Shown here piece after piece: positions 1-9,245 of a DNA stretch of 64,000 nt; positions within the stretch are counted from its first letter, which is position 1, and each line of letters begins with the position of its first letter. Both the position numbers and the translations under genes were made by a program. This DNA is from Hippophae tibetana (taxonomy: Eukaryota; Streptophyta; Magnoliopsida; Rosales; Elaeagnaceae). Under the pieces are notes generated by a model. The model worked only from the letters and a program-made list of their open reading frames with translations, was not told where the DNA came from and did not search any database. The stretch spans positions 21,202,159 to 21,266,158 of the forward strand of contig CM072811.1 in the NCBI GenBank assembly GCA_037013495.1. The letters run 5' to 3'.

Positions 1-1
1 C

Positions 2-547
2 TCAAGGAAGGATTGGGCATTTAAGTTAAATGATGCCTTATGGGCATACCGCACCGCTTACAAAACACCTATTGGGATGAGCCCTTACCGGTTAATCTTT
101 GGGAAAGCGTGCCACCTTCCAGTTGAACTTGAACACAAGGCTTATTGGGCAATTAAAGAGCTAAACATGGATTTAGATAAAGCAGGTGAAAAACGAGTAC
201 TCCAGCTTCATAAGTTGGAAGAAATTAGGAATGAAGCCTATGAGAATGCAAAATTATACAAGGAGCGTACTAAGCGCTACCATGACAAGAGGCTAGTTCC
301 TAAAACTTTTCACCCTGGAATGAAAGTTCTTTTATTTAACTCTCGTTTGAGATTGTTTCCAGGAAAGCTGAGATCAAGATGGGATGGACCATTCAAAATA
401 GTTCATGTATCTGAACATGGAGTGGTAGAACTATTGGACTCCAAGACACAAAAAACGTTCAAAGTTAATGGCCATCGTGTCAAGCCTTATGTAGAAGAAC
501 CAAACAACATTGCTGAAATGGATTGCATTTGGCTGAGTAACCCTTAG
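2..547 (+). pseudogene. Ty3/gypsy (Athila-like) integrase C-terminal end, cut by the window edge
   Basis: This is the 3' end of a Ty3/gypsy pol gene; the integrase it encodes would insert element cDNA into the genome. The reading frame is open from base 2, well upstream of the first ATG at 77, so the ATG is internal. It begins with the end of the integrase core ([16 protein letters not shown]). It continues through a charged helical stretch with [11 protein letters not shown] to a C-terminal domain with the R-W-D-G-PF pattern of the GPY/F module, and ends at a TAG at 545-547. These motifs, with no chromodomain after them, fit the Athila lineage. The segment itself has no internal stop, but the rest of pol lies outside the window. 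From about 625 the sequence is an unrelated copia element in the opposite orientation, so this copy is truncated. Family assignment is from recalled motifs. Confidence 0.85.
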
Positions 548-622
548 CACCAAAAAGATACGTCTTGCTAAGACGTTAAACTAAGCGCTGGATGGGAGGC
601 AACCCATCATGTTAGGTAATTT
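548..622 (+). other. Post-pol noncoding segment of the Athila-like element
   Basis: Directly after the pol stop comes a short segment with AAGACGTTAAACTAAGCGCT followed by GGGAGGCAACCCA. I recognise the GGGAGGCAACCCA motif from the region after pol in plant Athila-type elements. It ends where the reversed copia relic begins, at about 623-628, which marks the junction of the two elements. Confidence 0.55.
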
Positions 623-627
623 TTGCC

Positions 628-1991
628 AGCTAATGGATTAACATCATCAGTATCAAGTGTATCTACCCCATCATCAAGATTTATTGGTGAAGGGACTGGT
701 TCCAAATTAACTAGAATTTCATCTAACTGTGGTTTCTCGGATTTCTCAAAATTCTCGATTGTTTTATCTTCAAGAAACACCATGTCTCTGCTTCTAAATT
801 GTTTTTTGCTAATAGCATCCCAAAATCTATATCTGAATTATTCATGGGCATATCCCATAAAGATACACTGCTTCATTTTTCCATCCAACTTGGACCGCTC
901 ATCTTTTACGATGTGAATAAATGTTCTACAGCCAAATACTTTCCAGTGTTTATAAGAAACCTCTTTCCCCATCCAAGCTCTTTCTGTTACATCGTAGTTT
1001 AGTGGGACTGATGAAGAAAGGTTGATTAAGTCAACTATTTTCCTCGTTGCCTCCTCATAATAAGAGTTTGGCATTTTTTTCATTTGAGAGCATACATCTG
1101 ACTCTTTCACAAATGGTTATGTTCATCCTCTAAACGACACTGTTGTGTTGGGGTATCTTTGGTACTGATTTTTCCAGTTTGATGCCAAAACTTTTGAAGT
1201 ACTCCTCGAATGGTCCATGATACTCACCACCATTTTCTGCACGTACACACTTTAAACGTATGCCAGTTTCTCTCTCCACTTTTACATGAAACTGCTTGAA
1301 AACTTCATGCACTTGATCTTTAGTTTTCAAAGCAAAAGTCCACACTTTTCTAGAATGATCATTAATAAAAGTCACAAAATAATGAGCACCTTCTAGTGAC
1401 TTACAACTCATTGTACATATATCTATGTGTACTAAATCTAGAATATTTGCCTTCCTAGAGGGTGCAAGACTATGAAATGAAACTCTATGTTGTTTTCCCA
1501 TAATACAGTCAACACAAGTTCGCAAGGGTGTACCTTTCATTCCTGGCAAGAGCTTCTTCTTGGAAAGAATTCTGAGACCTTTTTCACTCATGTGGCTAAG
1601 TTGCTTATACCATAGCTCGGTGGGAACGTCTTTCCTATTTGTGTTTACTTCTCCTCTACATAGTCTGGCACCTGTGAGGTAGAGTGATCGATGTATCTTT
1701 CTTGCCTTTTGTTACTACCAAATTACCTTTGGTAAGCTTCCACTTTCCTTCACCAAAATAATTATTATATCCATCATCATCAAACATACTGGTAGAAATC
1801 AAATTGAGGTAGATATCGGAAACATGCCTCATATCTTTCAGATGTATTCTGCATCTAAAGATTTGTCTCTAGATAAATGTTGACAATGCCGACAATTTTC
1901 GATGCATCATCATTTCCCACCCTCACACGTCCAAAATCACCTTGAGTGTAGGCTGAAAAGAATTCCGGTCGTGAGGTGACATGATAGGAGG
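628..1991 (-). pseudogene. Copia integrase and GAG-pre-integrase relic
   Basis: This is the integrase region of the reversed copia element. The longest open piece (1130-1591) holds the end of a GAG-pre-integrase domain with a C-x2-C finger (CVDCIMGKQHRVSF). It is followed by the integrase core with VHIDICT, FINDHSRKVW and ENGGEY, which contain the acidic catalytic positions. A second piece (838-1110) continues with YEEATRK, WKVFGCR and GKMKQCIFMGY. The frame can be followed through stops to about 628, where FRSRDMVFLED matches the usual copia integrase tail. Breaks occur near 1110-1130 and just below 838. Integrase activity is not expected from this copy. Reverse transcriptase should come next but the element is truncated. 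Confidence 0.85.
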
Positions 1992-2040
1992 CGCCTAAGT
2001 CAACTACCCAAGTAGTGTCTTGACATGCAAGATTAACATA
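1992..2040 (-). pseudogene. Copia aspartic protease active-site relic
   Basis: On the minus strand this segment encodes TTWVVDLGASYHVTS, which aligns with the WVVDSGAS motif of copia proteases. The Ser of the D-S-G-A signature is replaced by Leu. The catalytic Asp is still present, but the frame is broken on both sides by stops and indels. Confidence 0.7.
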
Positions 2041-2099
2041 ATCAGCATCTCGAACAATGACAACTTCTTTAGTGACAATTGTGGTGTCATTTGTTCGTG

Positions 2100-2534
2100 T
2101 TTTTGCTTCCTGGTTTCTGGATCGTTCTACCTTTAACTTTCGACATTCTCGAATGAAGTGTCCTAGCTTTCCTTAGTGATGACACTTCATGTCATGCCTT
2201 GATCTAACTTCAACCGTCTTCTTTACTGACTATAGTTATGTGGATTGCTACTTTTACTTCTTCCGTACCATTCTTGCTTACCTTGTTTCTCCCTGATAAG
2301 CACTTCAATGTTAGGGGTATATCCTTCATTTTTTTGTCGAGACTCTTCATTTAGCATTCTGTCTTTTACCATATCCATGGTAAGCTTGCCGTCAGGAGCT
2401 GAGTTGCTCATTGACACAACTAGAGTATCCCAAATTTTTGGTAGAGGGCTCAACATCAACAACGCTTGTAACTCGTCATCTACGATCATCTTCATAGAGT
2501 TGAGTTTATCTATAATGCCTTGGAACTCACTCAT
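2100..2534 (-). pseudogene. Copia gag relic with broken zinc knuckle
   Basis: Gag coats element RNA in the cytoplasmic particle. The open piece 2223-2534 encodes a UBN2-type copia gag segment (MSEFQGIIDKLNSM, LLMLSPLPKIWDTLVVS, ESRQK). Downstream on the minus strand, at about 2150-2190, a CCHC zinc knuckle can be read with the expected C-x2-C-x4-H-x4-C spacing. Its second Cys is replaced by a TAA stop at 2173-2175, and the remaining residues (C, GKLGHF, REC) are intact. The gag N-terminus upstream of 2534 is not in an open frame. The piece is clearly gag-derived and clearly non-functional as it stands. Confidence 0.85.
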
Positions 2535-2740
2535 ACATTATGATACGCTGCTTCTGTGTTTACACTTCAAATTGACTAATCGTCCCATCAAATTAGCTTT
2601 AATTTAAAAAATATTCTTCATCTTTAATTTCCAAATTGCATAATTAAATGCAGTCAACTTTATCATATTACATGTGCTCTCCTCCATTTGAATCATTAGT
2701 CAATAGGTTTTGTCGAACTTGGTACTTTTTCGACGATAAA

Positions 2741-3085
2741 TAGTATTTCGTGAATAGTACCTGCCGACAGAACAGTACCCTCCGACAAAACAGTACCATA
2801 TATTTGAATAGTACTATGTGAATATTACCTACCGACATAATAGTATCTGCCGAAAAAACAGTATCGTATATGTTAATAATACTATGTGGATATTACCTAC
2901 CGACATAACAGTATTGTATATGTGAATAGTACGATGTGAATATTACCTACTGATAGAACAATATCGTATATGTGAATAGTACTATGTGATAAAATAGTAC
3001 CATATATGCGAATAGTACTATGTGAAATATTACTTATCGACAGTACAGTACCGTATATGTGAATAGTATGTATGTATGAACAGTA
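2741..3085 (-). repeat. About 50-60 bp minisatellite in the copia leader
   Basis: Five to six diverged tandem copies of a unit containing GTGAATAGTACTATGTGAATATTACCTACCGACA alternate with ACAGTACCGTATAT-like segments, in two runs shorter than 20 bases. The array lies between the primer binding site and gag of the reversed copia element, in its untranslated leader. Copy borders are blurred by substitutions and small deletions. It is directly visible by eye; its function is unknown. Confidence 0.75.
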
Positions 3086-3106
3086 CTCTTGCTAAAAACA
3101 ACCAAA

Positions 3107-3118
3107 GCTTTGATACCA
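3107..3118 (-). promoter_or_regulatory. Primer binding site, initiator-Met tRNA type
   Basis: The minus strand reads TGGTATCAAAGC, one mismatch from the plant initiator-Met tRNA complement TGGTATCAGAGC. It directly follows the proposed LTR 3' end and precedes the leader and gag, which fixes the orientation of the copia relic. Confidence 0.75.
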
Positions 3119-3860
3119 TTTTTTTTTGGAAAAAATTGATGGTTGTAAAGAAACAAATTCCACAAACCTAGGATAATTTCTCAAACCAAAATAGAACAAA
3201 AATACCACCAAAGATTTTTAGCGTAGAAAACTTTCAAAAATGAAAATAACAACCACAAGACCCGTAGGTCACTTAAAACTTTCACTATAATAAAATGGGA
3301 TTACAAACTTCACCTATACATGGATCTCTCACAAAAATACAATAAATATGTATTTTTAATTTGTAGGTAAAACTTCACAAATTGACTCTCAATTTTCCTC
3401 TCCGAAAACTCTATACTCTCTGTATATTTTTTTTCTCTTAACTTGATATATATTAAGATTGAGACAAAGGCTTTTTATAGAGCCAAAACATCAATCCCTT
3501 AAATCATTCAAAGCAAATTTTACGAAGATAAACAACCCACACATTTGAACTTTTTTTTTCTTTCTTACCACCGCATTCTCAGCCTTCATTATTGAATGCT
3601 TTTTTTTATTTTATTTGTTTGTTGGCTTTACAAGCTTGAGGTAGAAGTAATACTATAATATTGAAATAAATAAATAATATTTTTAATTTATGAATAATTA
3701 CAATTGTGAGAGAATATTTTCTGAAGATGTTTTTCCATTTGATTTAAACCATATAATGACCATGTGGTAATTAAGTTTGATTATACGCTTAAAATTATTA
3801 ATTATTAAGTCAAATAATTAGGTGGACCAATGATGCTTGAAACAAATCCTACCAACATCA
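3119..3860 (-). repeat. Copia 5' LTR (limits tentative)
   Basis: The segment upstream of the primer binding site on the minus strand carries a TATA-like CTCTATAAAAAGCC (near 3475-3485) and A/T-rich flanks. A part of it (about 3640-3860) is similar to 11735-11975, suggesting another copy of the same LTR. The 5' border is placed at a TG dinucleotide at 3860, where the two copies stop matching. No downstream LTR is left for comparison, so the length of about 740 bp is an estimate. Confidence 0.5.
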
Positions 3861-4493
3861 ACCACGAGGCCCATTCGGTCATCTCTGATGGGTAAAGAGG
3901 TCTAAACGTGCAATAAGGATATAAGAGGTATAGTTGTTGATTTTTTTAAAAATATAGTAGATACCTTAGTTTGAGTGGTATGACAGCAAGCGTGAGATCA
4001 CGAGCTTTCTAACAGTATGTACACTATGTGAATCGACCCTCCAGATTGTGATATACAAGCAATCAAAGTTGCAATGGCCAATTGTTTGGTTCAACCCAGA
4101 GATGGGTGGACAATTCTGGTCGGATAACTGGTTGGTTGAAAGGCCCTTAACACGAGGATCTCAAAATCAATCTCAAATCTCCAAGAACTAATCTAAATCA
4201 GGGTAAACCAGGCTTGTAAATATCTTACTTGTATTTTTGTGGCACGTGTATATATCACCAAGATGTTGGATTGAGCCCAAAGTTTACAATCATATAGATC
4301 ATGCCATGAGATTTCTATTGGTGGCCTCAGATGCTTTATACGATGTATGGATCTTGAGATATTAACATAAAAAAAATTTGAAGAAGAGAGAGATGGCTCG
4401 TTAGACGGTGGTTGGTCGACTAGTCGACTAGTTGATTGGTCAATTGGTCAACTTGTTAATCGAGTTTCAGATTGGCCAAGTTCTTGATATACG
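3861..4493. other. Noncoding stretch without recognised content
   Basis: No reading frame or RNA gene is visible. A short run near 4410-4460 is locally repetitive (GGTCGACTAGTCGACTAGTTG, then alternating TTGGTCAA pieces) but no larger unit is apparent. Confidence 0.5.
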
Positions 4494-4607
4494 TTCTTAG
4501 AAACCTAGGTCTAACTCTTAACCCAAAAGCCAGCTTGTGAGTTAGAGGGCTGCCCAGACTTATAAGCAGCATTACTGTCTTACTCTTAGCCAATGTGGGA
4601 CTTAACA
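4494..4607 (-). repeat. TRIM LTR, 3'-most copy
   Basis: It starts on the minus strand at 4607 with TGTTAAGTCCCACATTGG and ends near 4494 with GGTTTCTAAGAA. It is nearly identical to the LTRs at 4695-4807 and 4913-5025. Confidence 0.8.
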
Positions 4608-4694
4608 TCCCCCCTCCACATCGGCTAGAGTCCGGATTTATGGCACGAGGGCCGATGGGAGTGCGAGGAAGCCAAGAGCCTAGCTCTGATACCA
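4608..4694 (-). other. TRIM internal domain 1 with PBS and polypurine tract
   Basis: The minus strand begins with TGGTATCAGAGC at 4694-4683, an exact initiator-Met primer site, and ends with the purine-rich GATGTGGAGGGGGGA at about 4622-4608. Both sit exactly against the flanking LTRs. Confidence 0.8.
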
Positions 4695-4807
4695 TCTTAG
4701 AAAACCAGGCCTAACTCTTAACCCAAAAGCTAGCTTATGAGTTAGAGGGTTACCCAGACTAATAAACAGCACTACTGCCTTACTCTTAGCCAATGTGGGA
4801 CTTAACA
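4695..4807 (-). repeat. TRIM LTR, middle copy shared by two units
   Basis: 113 bp long, with the same ends and length as its two neighbours. It serves both as 3' LTR of the upstream unit and 5' LTR of the downstream unit, as expected after unequal recombination between LTRs. Confidence 0.8.
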
Positions 4808-4912
4808 TTCCCCCTCTACATCGGCTAGAGTCCATATTTATGGCACGGTCTAGATTTACGGCACGAGGGACGATGGGAGTACGAAGAAGCCAAGAGCCTA
4901 GCTCTGATACTA
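4808..4912 (-). other. TRIM internal domain 2, slightly longer
   Basis: Same design as domain 1, but it carries a short internal duplication (TTTATGGCACG, then TTTACGGCACGAG), giving 105 bp. The primer site reads TAGTATCAGAGC, one change from consensus. Confidence 0.75.
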
Positions 4913-5025
4913 ACTTAGAAACCCAGGTTTAACTCTTAACCCAAAAGCCAGCTTATGAGTTAGAGGGTTGCCCAGACTTATAAGTAACATTACTGCCTTA
5001 CTCTTAGCCAATGTGGGACTTAACA
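4913..5025 (-). repeat. TRIM LTR, 5'-most copy
   Basis: 113 bp, beginning on the minus strand at 5025 with TGTTAAGTCCCACATTGG. No further internal domain follows to the right, so this is the outer 5' end of the array. Confidence 0.8.
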
Positions 5026-5481
5026 TGTGTCACTACTTTCTTAGTGGCTAGTTTGCCTGTCTGGTCTACGTGAATTCTTTGCCTAACTGGTCTGCTAAGC
5101 TAGTCCCCATGACTACTCTATTGGACTGGTGTACCTAGATACTCTTCTTAGGATGCAAGTCTACCCGATATGCTATTCTTATGTACTCACCATCTTGTGT
5201 CTTCTTTTGTTGATCCTATTAAGTCTAATCCTAAAATACTTTGGAATATTTTCAAAACTCTCCAAGTATTAGGTCTTTGTTCATGCTATATTTAAGTAGA
5301 AGTCTTTGTAATGTGCTCACTTAATATAGTCTAGATCCATAGTTATCAGGTGTCGTATGGATGCCAAAAACCAGGATATATTGTTTGGAGGATTGTGGTG
5401 TGACCTAAAAGGAAGCTAGTCTGCATAGCATGGCATATAAGATAGCAATAATTAATTCTTGGGTAGCCAAGTGTTAGTGTC
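5026..5481. other. Noncoding stretch between TRIM array and gypsy LTR
   Basis: No reading frame, RNA gene or repeat was recognised. It ends where the two gypsy LTR copies start to align (TGATGAG at 5482). Confidence 0.5.
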
Positions 5482-6825
5482 TGATGAGTACTTGAAAATA
5501 CTATTATTTGTTGATTTATTTACACATAAATATTATAAATAAATTTGATAATACATGATTTTATCATTATTTAAAAAAAATCTATGGATTCAAAATCATG
5601 GGTATTTTTTGTATTTTTTTAAGCATTTTTTGCTTCAATTTTATTAATTTGATATCACTTGAAGATTCATGACTAAAAGCACTCATTTGCAACTTATAAG
5701 TATGAAATAACAATACATGTAAGACTTACATATGATCCAACCAAATTGTAAAAGGTGAAACAAGAAAGTGAAGTAAAGCAACGCGTACCATGGTGCACTC
5801 CACTCTATTCAACACCAACTTCAAGTAGATCGAGTTGAGTCGTGATGGAGATATTTTGTGCCGCGATTGGATCCTTTCTATTTGAAATGAGGAAAACTAA
5901 AACAGAACGTGGTCATGGCCCAAGTTTATCCATGTTGCAATGCATGATGATTTTTCCTTCATTATCCAATTTTCTCATCAAATTTTAGTTATAAATTCAC
6001 TCATTTTTCTCTTTACAAATGCATCACATATCAAAATCATATAGGAAAATTCTCAAATAGAAATTTTTAGTAATTGTAGAGTTTTATGTTTCTTAGTTTT
6101 TCTACAATAATTTTGATTCAATAAATAATATAGGAAAATCTTTTTGGAGGTTTTCTAGAGCATAGAATGTTACAAAAGTTATGTATATTGAAAAATACAT
6201 TAAGGTATTAATTTTAATTGTATTAGATTTATTTATAGAATCAATTTTTACATATAATTGTGAATGCTATTTTTAATTTACAAATAATTCATTAAATCTA
6301 TGTATGTTTAATTGAATATTATTATGGGATATTAGTTATGTTGTGGTGTTTGTGAAATATTAATTTAGGTAAATATTTTTAAAATTTGAAAGTTAGGTTT
6401 TAACACATTGAATAAAAGATTAAATTAAATGCTCTATTTAAAGAAGTGATTTACATGGTTTGTTATTTTCTTATAAACAAAAAAATTTATTTTAATCAAT
6501 TAGTGATCCCCACCTAAGGTTATTAATTGGTTTTATTAATAAATAATTTGATCCCTCTATGAGGATATTTGCATAGAAAAATAAAAAATCAATGACCTTA
6601 ATTTATATCATTAATAACCTAATTAATTTTGAACAAACATGTTTAACTAATTAATAAATCTTATAAATTTTTCATTAAGTGTTAATTGTTTATCTATCTA
6701 ACAATTATTTGAATCAATTATTTCTTATCTTTATGTTATTAGTTTAGACTTTTCAAAGCCCAATTATAGTGATAGAATGTCTAGGTTTATTTTTTTTTGT
6801 ATTTTTTAAAGAGATTTATTGAATT
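5482..6825 (+). repeat. Gypsy copy 1 LTR, left part
   Basis: This AT-rich segment aligns in blocks with 12632-14000. Shared landmarks include the start (TGATGAGTACTTGAAAATAC against TGATAGGTGCTTGAAAAGC), ATCCAACCAAATTGTAAAAGGTG near 5735 (given here as two adjoining pieces of one motif), and ATTAATAACCTAATTAATT near 6605. It ends with ATT, the target duplicated by the CACTA insertion. Confidence 0.75.
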
Positions 6826-6923
6826 CACTACTACAAAAAGGGTATTTAAGTCGCTATGTAAAGTCAGTTTTTGAAAAAAAAAACAACTTATAATGAATTT
6901 AAAGTCAATTAGGTGTAGAAACG

Positions 6924-7327
6924 ATGTTATTCACGTTAGACGTAGCGTCGATTGACGTGGCAAATAGTAATTGGCCAAGCATGCAACCATCTATAACAGG
7001 CATGCCACCATCCATGCCAGACATGCCACAATCCATGCCAGGCATGCCACCATCCATGACAGGTAGGCCACCATCCATGCCAGGGATGCCACCCAATCTC
7101 ATTGCACTCAAACTACATCCAGTATGAGATATAATCATCCTATTGGTCCTCACTATATGCCAAGAATGCATATGCAATCAAGGATTGGTTCATTTTCTCC
7201 GATGCAATCTGCACATTCTAACCATCAATCAAACCACGATGAACGTTTTGGTGAGAATGTACATCCAATATCTACCATACATGGGAGTTCTCTTCTATTT
7301 GATGAATCATATGTGGTAAGATTTTAA
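6924..7327 (+). pseudogene. 5' exon region of the CACTA accessory gene, repeat-rich
   Basis: Two overlapping open pieces (6924-7127 and 7124-7327) sit just inside the 5' end of the CACTA element. The first encodes repeated MPPSMPG-type heptapeptides (about residues 22-55) from the 21-bp DNA repeat. The second encodes a Met/His/Ser-rich stretch without a recognised domain and is followed by GTAAGATTTT at 7316, a plausible splice donor. By position this would be the upstream part of the gene that continues as DUF8039 and C48 protease. The link between the pieces is inferred, and I cannot tell whether the change of frame is an intron or a mutation. Confidence 0.4.
6980..7094 (+). repeat. 21-bp coding minisatellite, about 5.5 copies
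   Basis: Units such as CATGCCACCATCCATGCCAGG repeat at 6980, 7001, 7022, 7043, 7064 and, partly, 7085. The period is a multiple of three, so the reading frame is kept and each copy encodes a variant of MPPSMPG. Copies differ by one to five substitutions. Confidence 0.9.
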
Positions 7328-7407
7328 TTTTGTATATAATCTATTATTTTTAAATTCTTACCATATGTTTTATTTTTTATATATAAAACTTAAATTTTTT
7401 ACAAAAT

Positions 7408-7617
7408 ATGAAATGTTTGTTGAAACATCTTTCGTCAACGGACTTTGTTGCTATTGGAACGGTACAACAATTGAGTGATGATCGGATGATTCATAATCAA
7501 TATTTGCCTAATCATTGGCGAATGGTAATTGATCAATCATTGTTTCATGATTGTCCACTACATGTGCCTTCTGATGCTACCACAGTCCAAGAGGCGGTTG
7601 GACAGTATATGGCTTAG
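7408..7617 (+). pseudogene. DUF8039-like exon of the CACTA accessory gene
   Basis: The encoded segment VAIGTVQQLSDDRMIH, then VVIDQSLFHDCPLHVPSD-like residues and TVQEAVGQYMAWPS across the TAG at 7615-7617, resembles the DUF8039 domain. In plant CACTA elements that domain accompanies C48 proteases (V-A-x-G-T-V, then a D-x-PL-x-x-P pattern and EAVG-x-x-x-xWP). The domain normally ends in WP, and here W is the stop codon. The assignment is from remembered family features; a profile search would settle it. Confidence 0.6.
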
Positions 7618-7783
7618 CCATCGATTCAAGTTGTTCTAAATTTTGACGTGGTACTATTTTTTAACTTAAAATATAACACTTGTTTACTACTCTATTATTT
7701 TATTATATCTTATATAGTTACTAAAATACATATATAATACTTTTTTTTAGTCTATTATACCATAACTCTTAAATGTGGCACAT

Positions 7784-9063
7784 TTAAAGAGATACGAAGC
7801 AAGTATCTCATGCTAAATCTATGTCTAGTGGCCAATCATCGCGCACCAAGTCATTCAAGAAAAAGCCTTGGAAAAAGTATAGTTATGATTATGCTTTAAA
7901 CTTCAGCAAAATTTTGGCTCTTTGATGACTATTGTTGGGAGGGCATCTAACATAAATGATGGATGGACTGTGCCACTTCCTATAGAAATTTCTGGTGTAG
8001 ATCTATGCCAAAATTATATATCGATCGAGTGCATATTGCAACTATTTGAATATCAAATGATCGATTTAATTATAATTCAAGTGTGGACAAGGTGAGTCCT
8101 CAATCTATTTATTTTTCTTTCATTTATGTAGAACATATATAATTATATTTATATTATCTAATTATTTATATATATATATCCTTTATATAGGGCATTCTAT
8201 TATCGACTTCAACATAATCACTCATCACATTTAGCAATGTTCTATGATTCTTCATATGTCAATCAATATCAAGAGAAGGATGTTAGCATCAAAGCTAAAC
8301 AATTATGTGATAGGGCATTAACGCTTAACAGAATCAAAAGTTGATAATCCCTTGGCCATTAAGGTTTGAACAAGGCCAAGATCATTGGATGTTGGTAATC
8401 ATTGATCTGTTCAACAATCATGCTTGGTACTGTTACTCAGTTTCCATAGAACTGAGTAAAGATACAAAAGTAATTGTTGAAATGTAAATGTTATAGCTAC
8501 ATATTAGTTTCTTCTATTATTTTTTGTAATATTTAATAAAAACTAACTATTCTAAACCTTGATAGGGAATGGAAGTTGTGGAACAAGTTTAGGGGCATTG
8601 CCCTTAAAAAATCTCATAAGCTTATATGGACAAAAGTTATGGTATGTACAAGCCAATATTAATAATTTTATTAATTTTACAATTGAATAATAAAGATGTT
8701 CGAATATGAAAAATCATGTACATTTGTTTTTTGTAGGTTCCACAACAAAATAATGGAGTCATGTGTGGTTATTATGTCATGAAGTTTATGAGCGAAATCA
8801 TCACAAATATCAAAATTCCAATTGATGATGTGGTAATATCTTTTACCCATATACATAAAAGTTTTTAACATATTTGAGTCATTTTTTTAAATAAATGAAA
8901 TTACATTCTTATTTTGATTTTAAATATATGTAGTTCTTTGGTTGGAACAAAACGGGCTACTACTAGCAAATTTTTGATGATTTACGAAAGGAATAGGCAG
9001 AACACATGGTTCAAATTATATCATCACAAGAAGAATTTGGAGAATATTCTAATGATCTTGAAT
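7784..9063 (+). pseudogene. C48 (Ulp1-like) cysteine protease exons of the CACTA element
   Basis: Several exon-like blocks encode the C-terminal protease of a plant CACTA accessory gene. One block has HWMLVIID with the catalytic His (8383-8385) and Asp. The next has VPQQNNGVMCGYYVMKFM with the Gln and the catalytic Cys codon at 8764-8766. The last has DDLRKE then a stop where WAEHM-like families have Trp. Introns can be inferred from GTGAGT near 8091, ATATAG before 8191, GTATGT near 8641, TTTGTAG before 8738, GTAATA near 8832 and TATGTAG before 8933. Such proteases would cleave peptide or SUMO-type bonds, but their job in transposition is not settled. In-frame stops near 8964 and 8996 indicate decay. 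The catalytic triad is nevertheless still readable. Confidence 0.75.
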
Positions 9064-9094
9064 AGTATATGATAACATAACGGTATTTTTTTAA

Positions 9095-9240
9095 TGATTT
9101 AATTTCTCTATTCCTGTGTCTGAAGTCCCTTGTTTGATGGATGATTATATGCTCATGTATTTAGGGGAATGCATTGTTTTATAGACCTATTTTTGGCCCA
9201 AATTACATCTCATCAATCTTGCCTACTTTCCTTATGACAA
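9095..9240 (+). repeat. Left copy of a direct repeat flanking the hairpin
   Basis: Starting with AATGATTTAATTTCTCTATTC and ending with GCCTACTTTCCTTATGACAA (each 20 or 21 bases of the border, slightly diverged in the partner), this segment recurs at about 9611-9750. The two copies flank the large hairpin at 9246-9543. Confidence 0.7.
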
Positions 9241-9245
9241 CAATT

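Larger units (their letters stand above)
628..3860 (-). mobile_element. Degraded Ty1/copia retrotransposon, 5' portion, reversed
   Basis: Reading the minus strand from 3860 to 628 gives the normal copia order: an LTR-like segment with a TATA motif, an initiator-Met primer binding site, a noncoding leader, gag with zinc knuckle, protease, GAG-pre-integrase and integrase core. The element stops within the integrase C-terminal region at about 628. There it meets the Athila-like fragment, so reverse transcriptase, RNase H and the 3' LTR are missing. Several stops and frame changes interrupt the coding parts. The domain order is direct evidence; the exact LTR limits are inferred. Confidence 0.8.
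4494..5025 (-). mobile_element. Tandem TRIM element: three 113-bp LTRs and two internal domains
   Basis: On the minus strand this region repeats the pattern LTR, primer binding site, short internal domain, polypurine tract, LTR. Each LTR starts with TGTTAAGTCCCACATTGG. Each internal domain starts with TGGTATCAGAGC (initiator-Met primer site; the second copy is slightly altered) and ends in a purine tract such as TGTGGAGGGGGGA just before the next TG. The three LTRs each measure about 113 bp, and the internal domains 87 and 105 bp. There is no coding capacity. This is the structure of a terminal-repeat retrotransposon in miniature, which depends on proteins from other elements. No target-site duplication could be confirmed. 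Confidence 0.8.

Noticed and set aside
2741-3085. Regular spaced repeats that could suggest a CRISPR array
   Set aside because: Repeats are diverged, spacers are not unique, and the array lies in a copia leader in a plant genome.
6905-7177. Minus-strand open frame encoding repeated MDGGMPG-like peptides
   Set aside because: It is the reverse reading of the 21-bp minisatellite. The plus-strand reading fits the direction of the C48 protease exons downstream.
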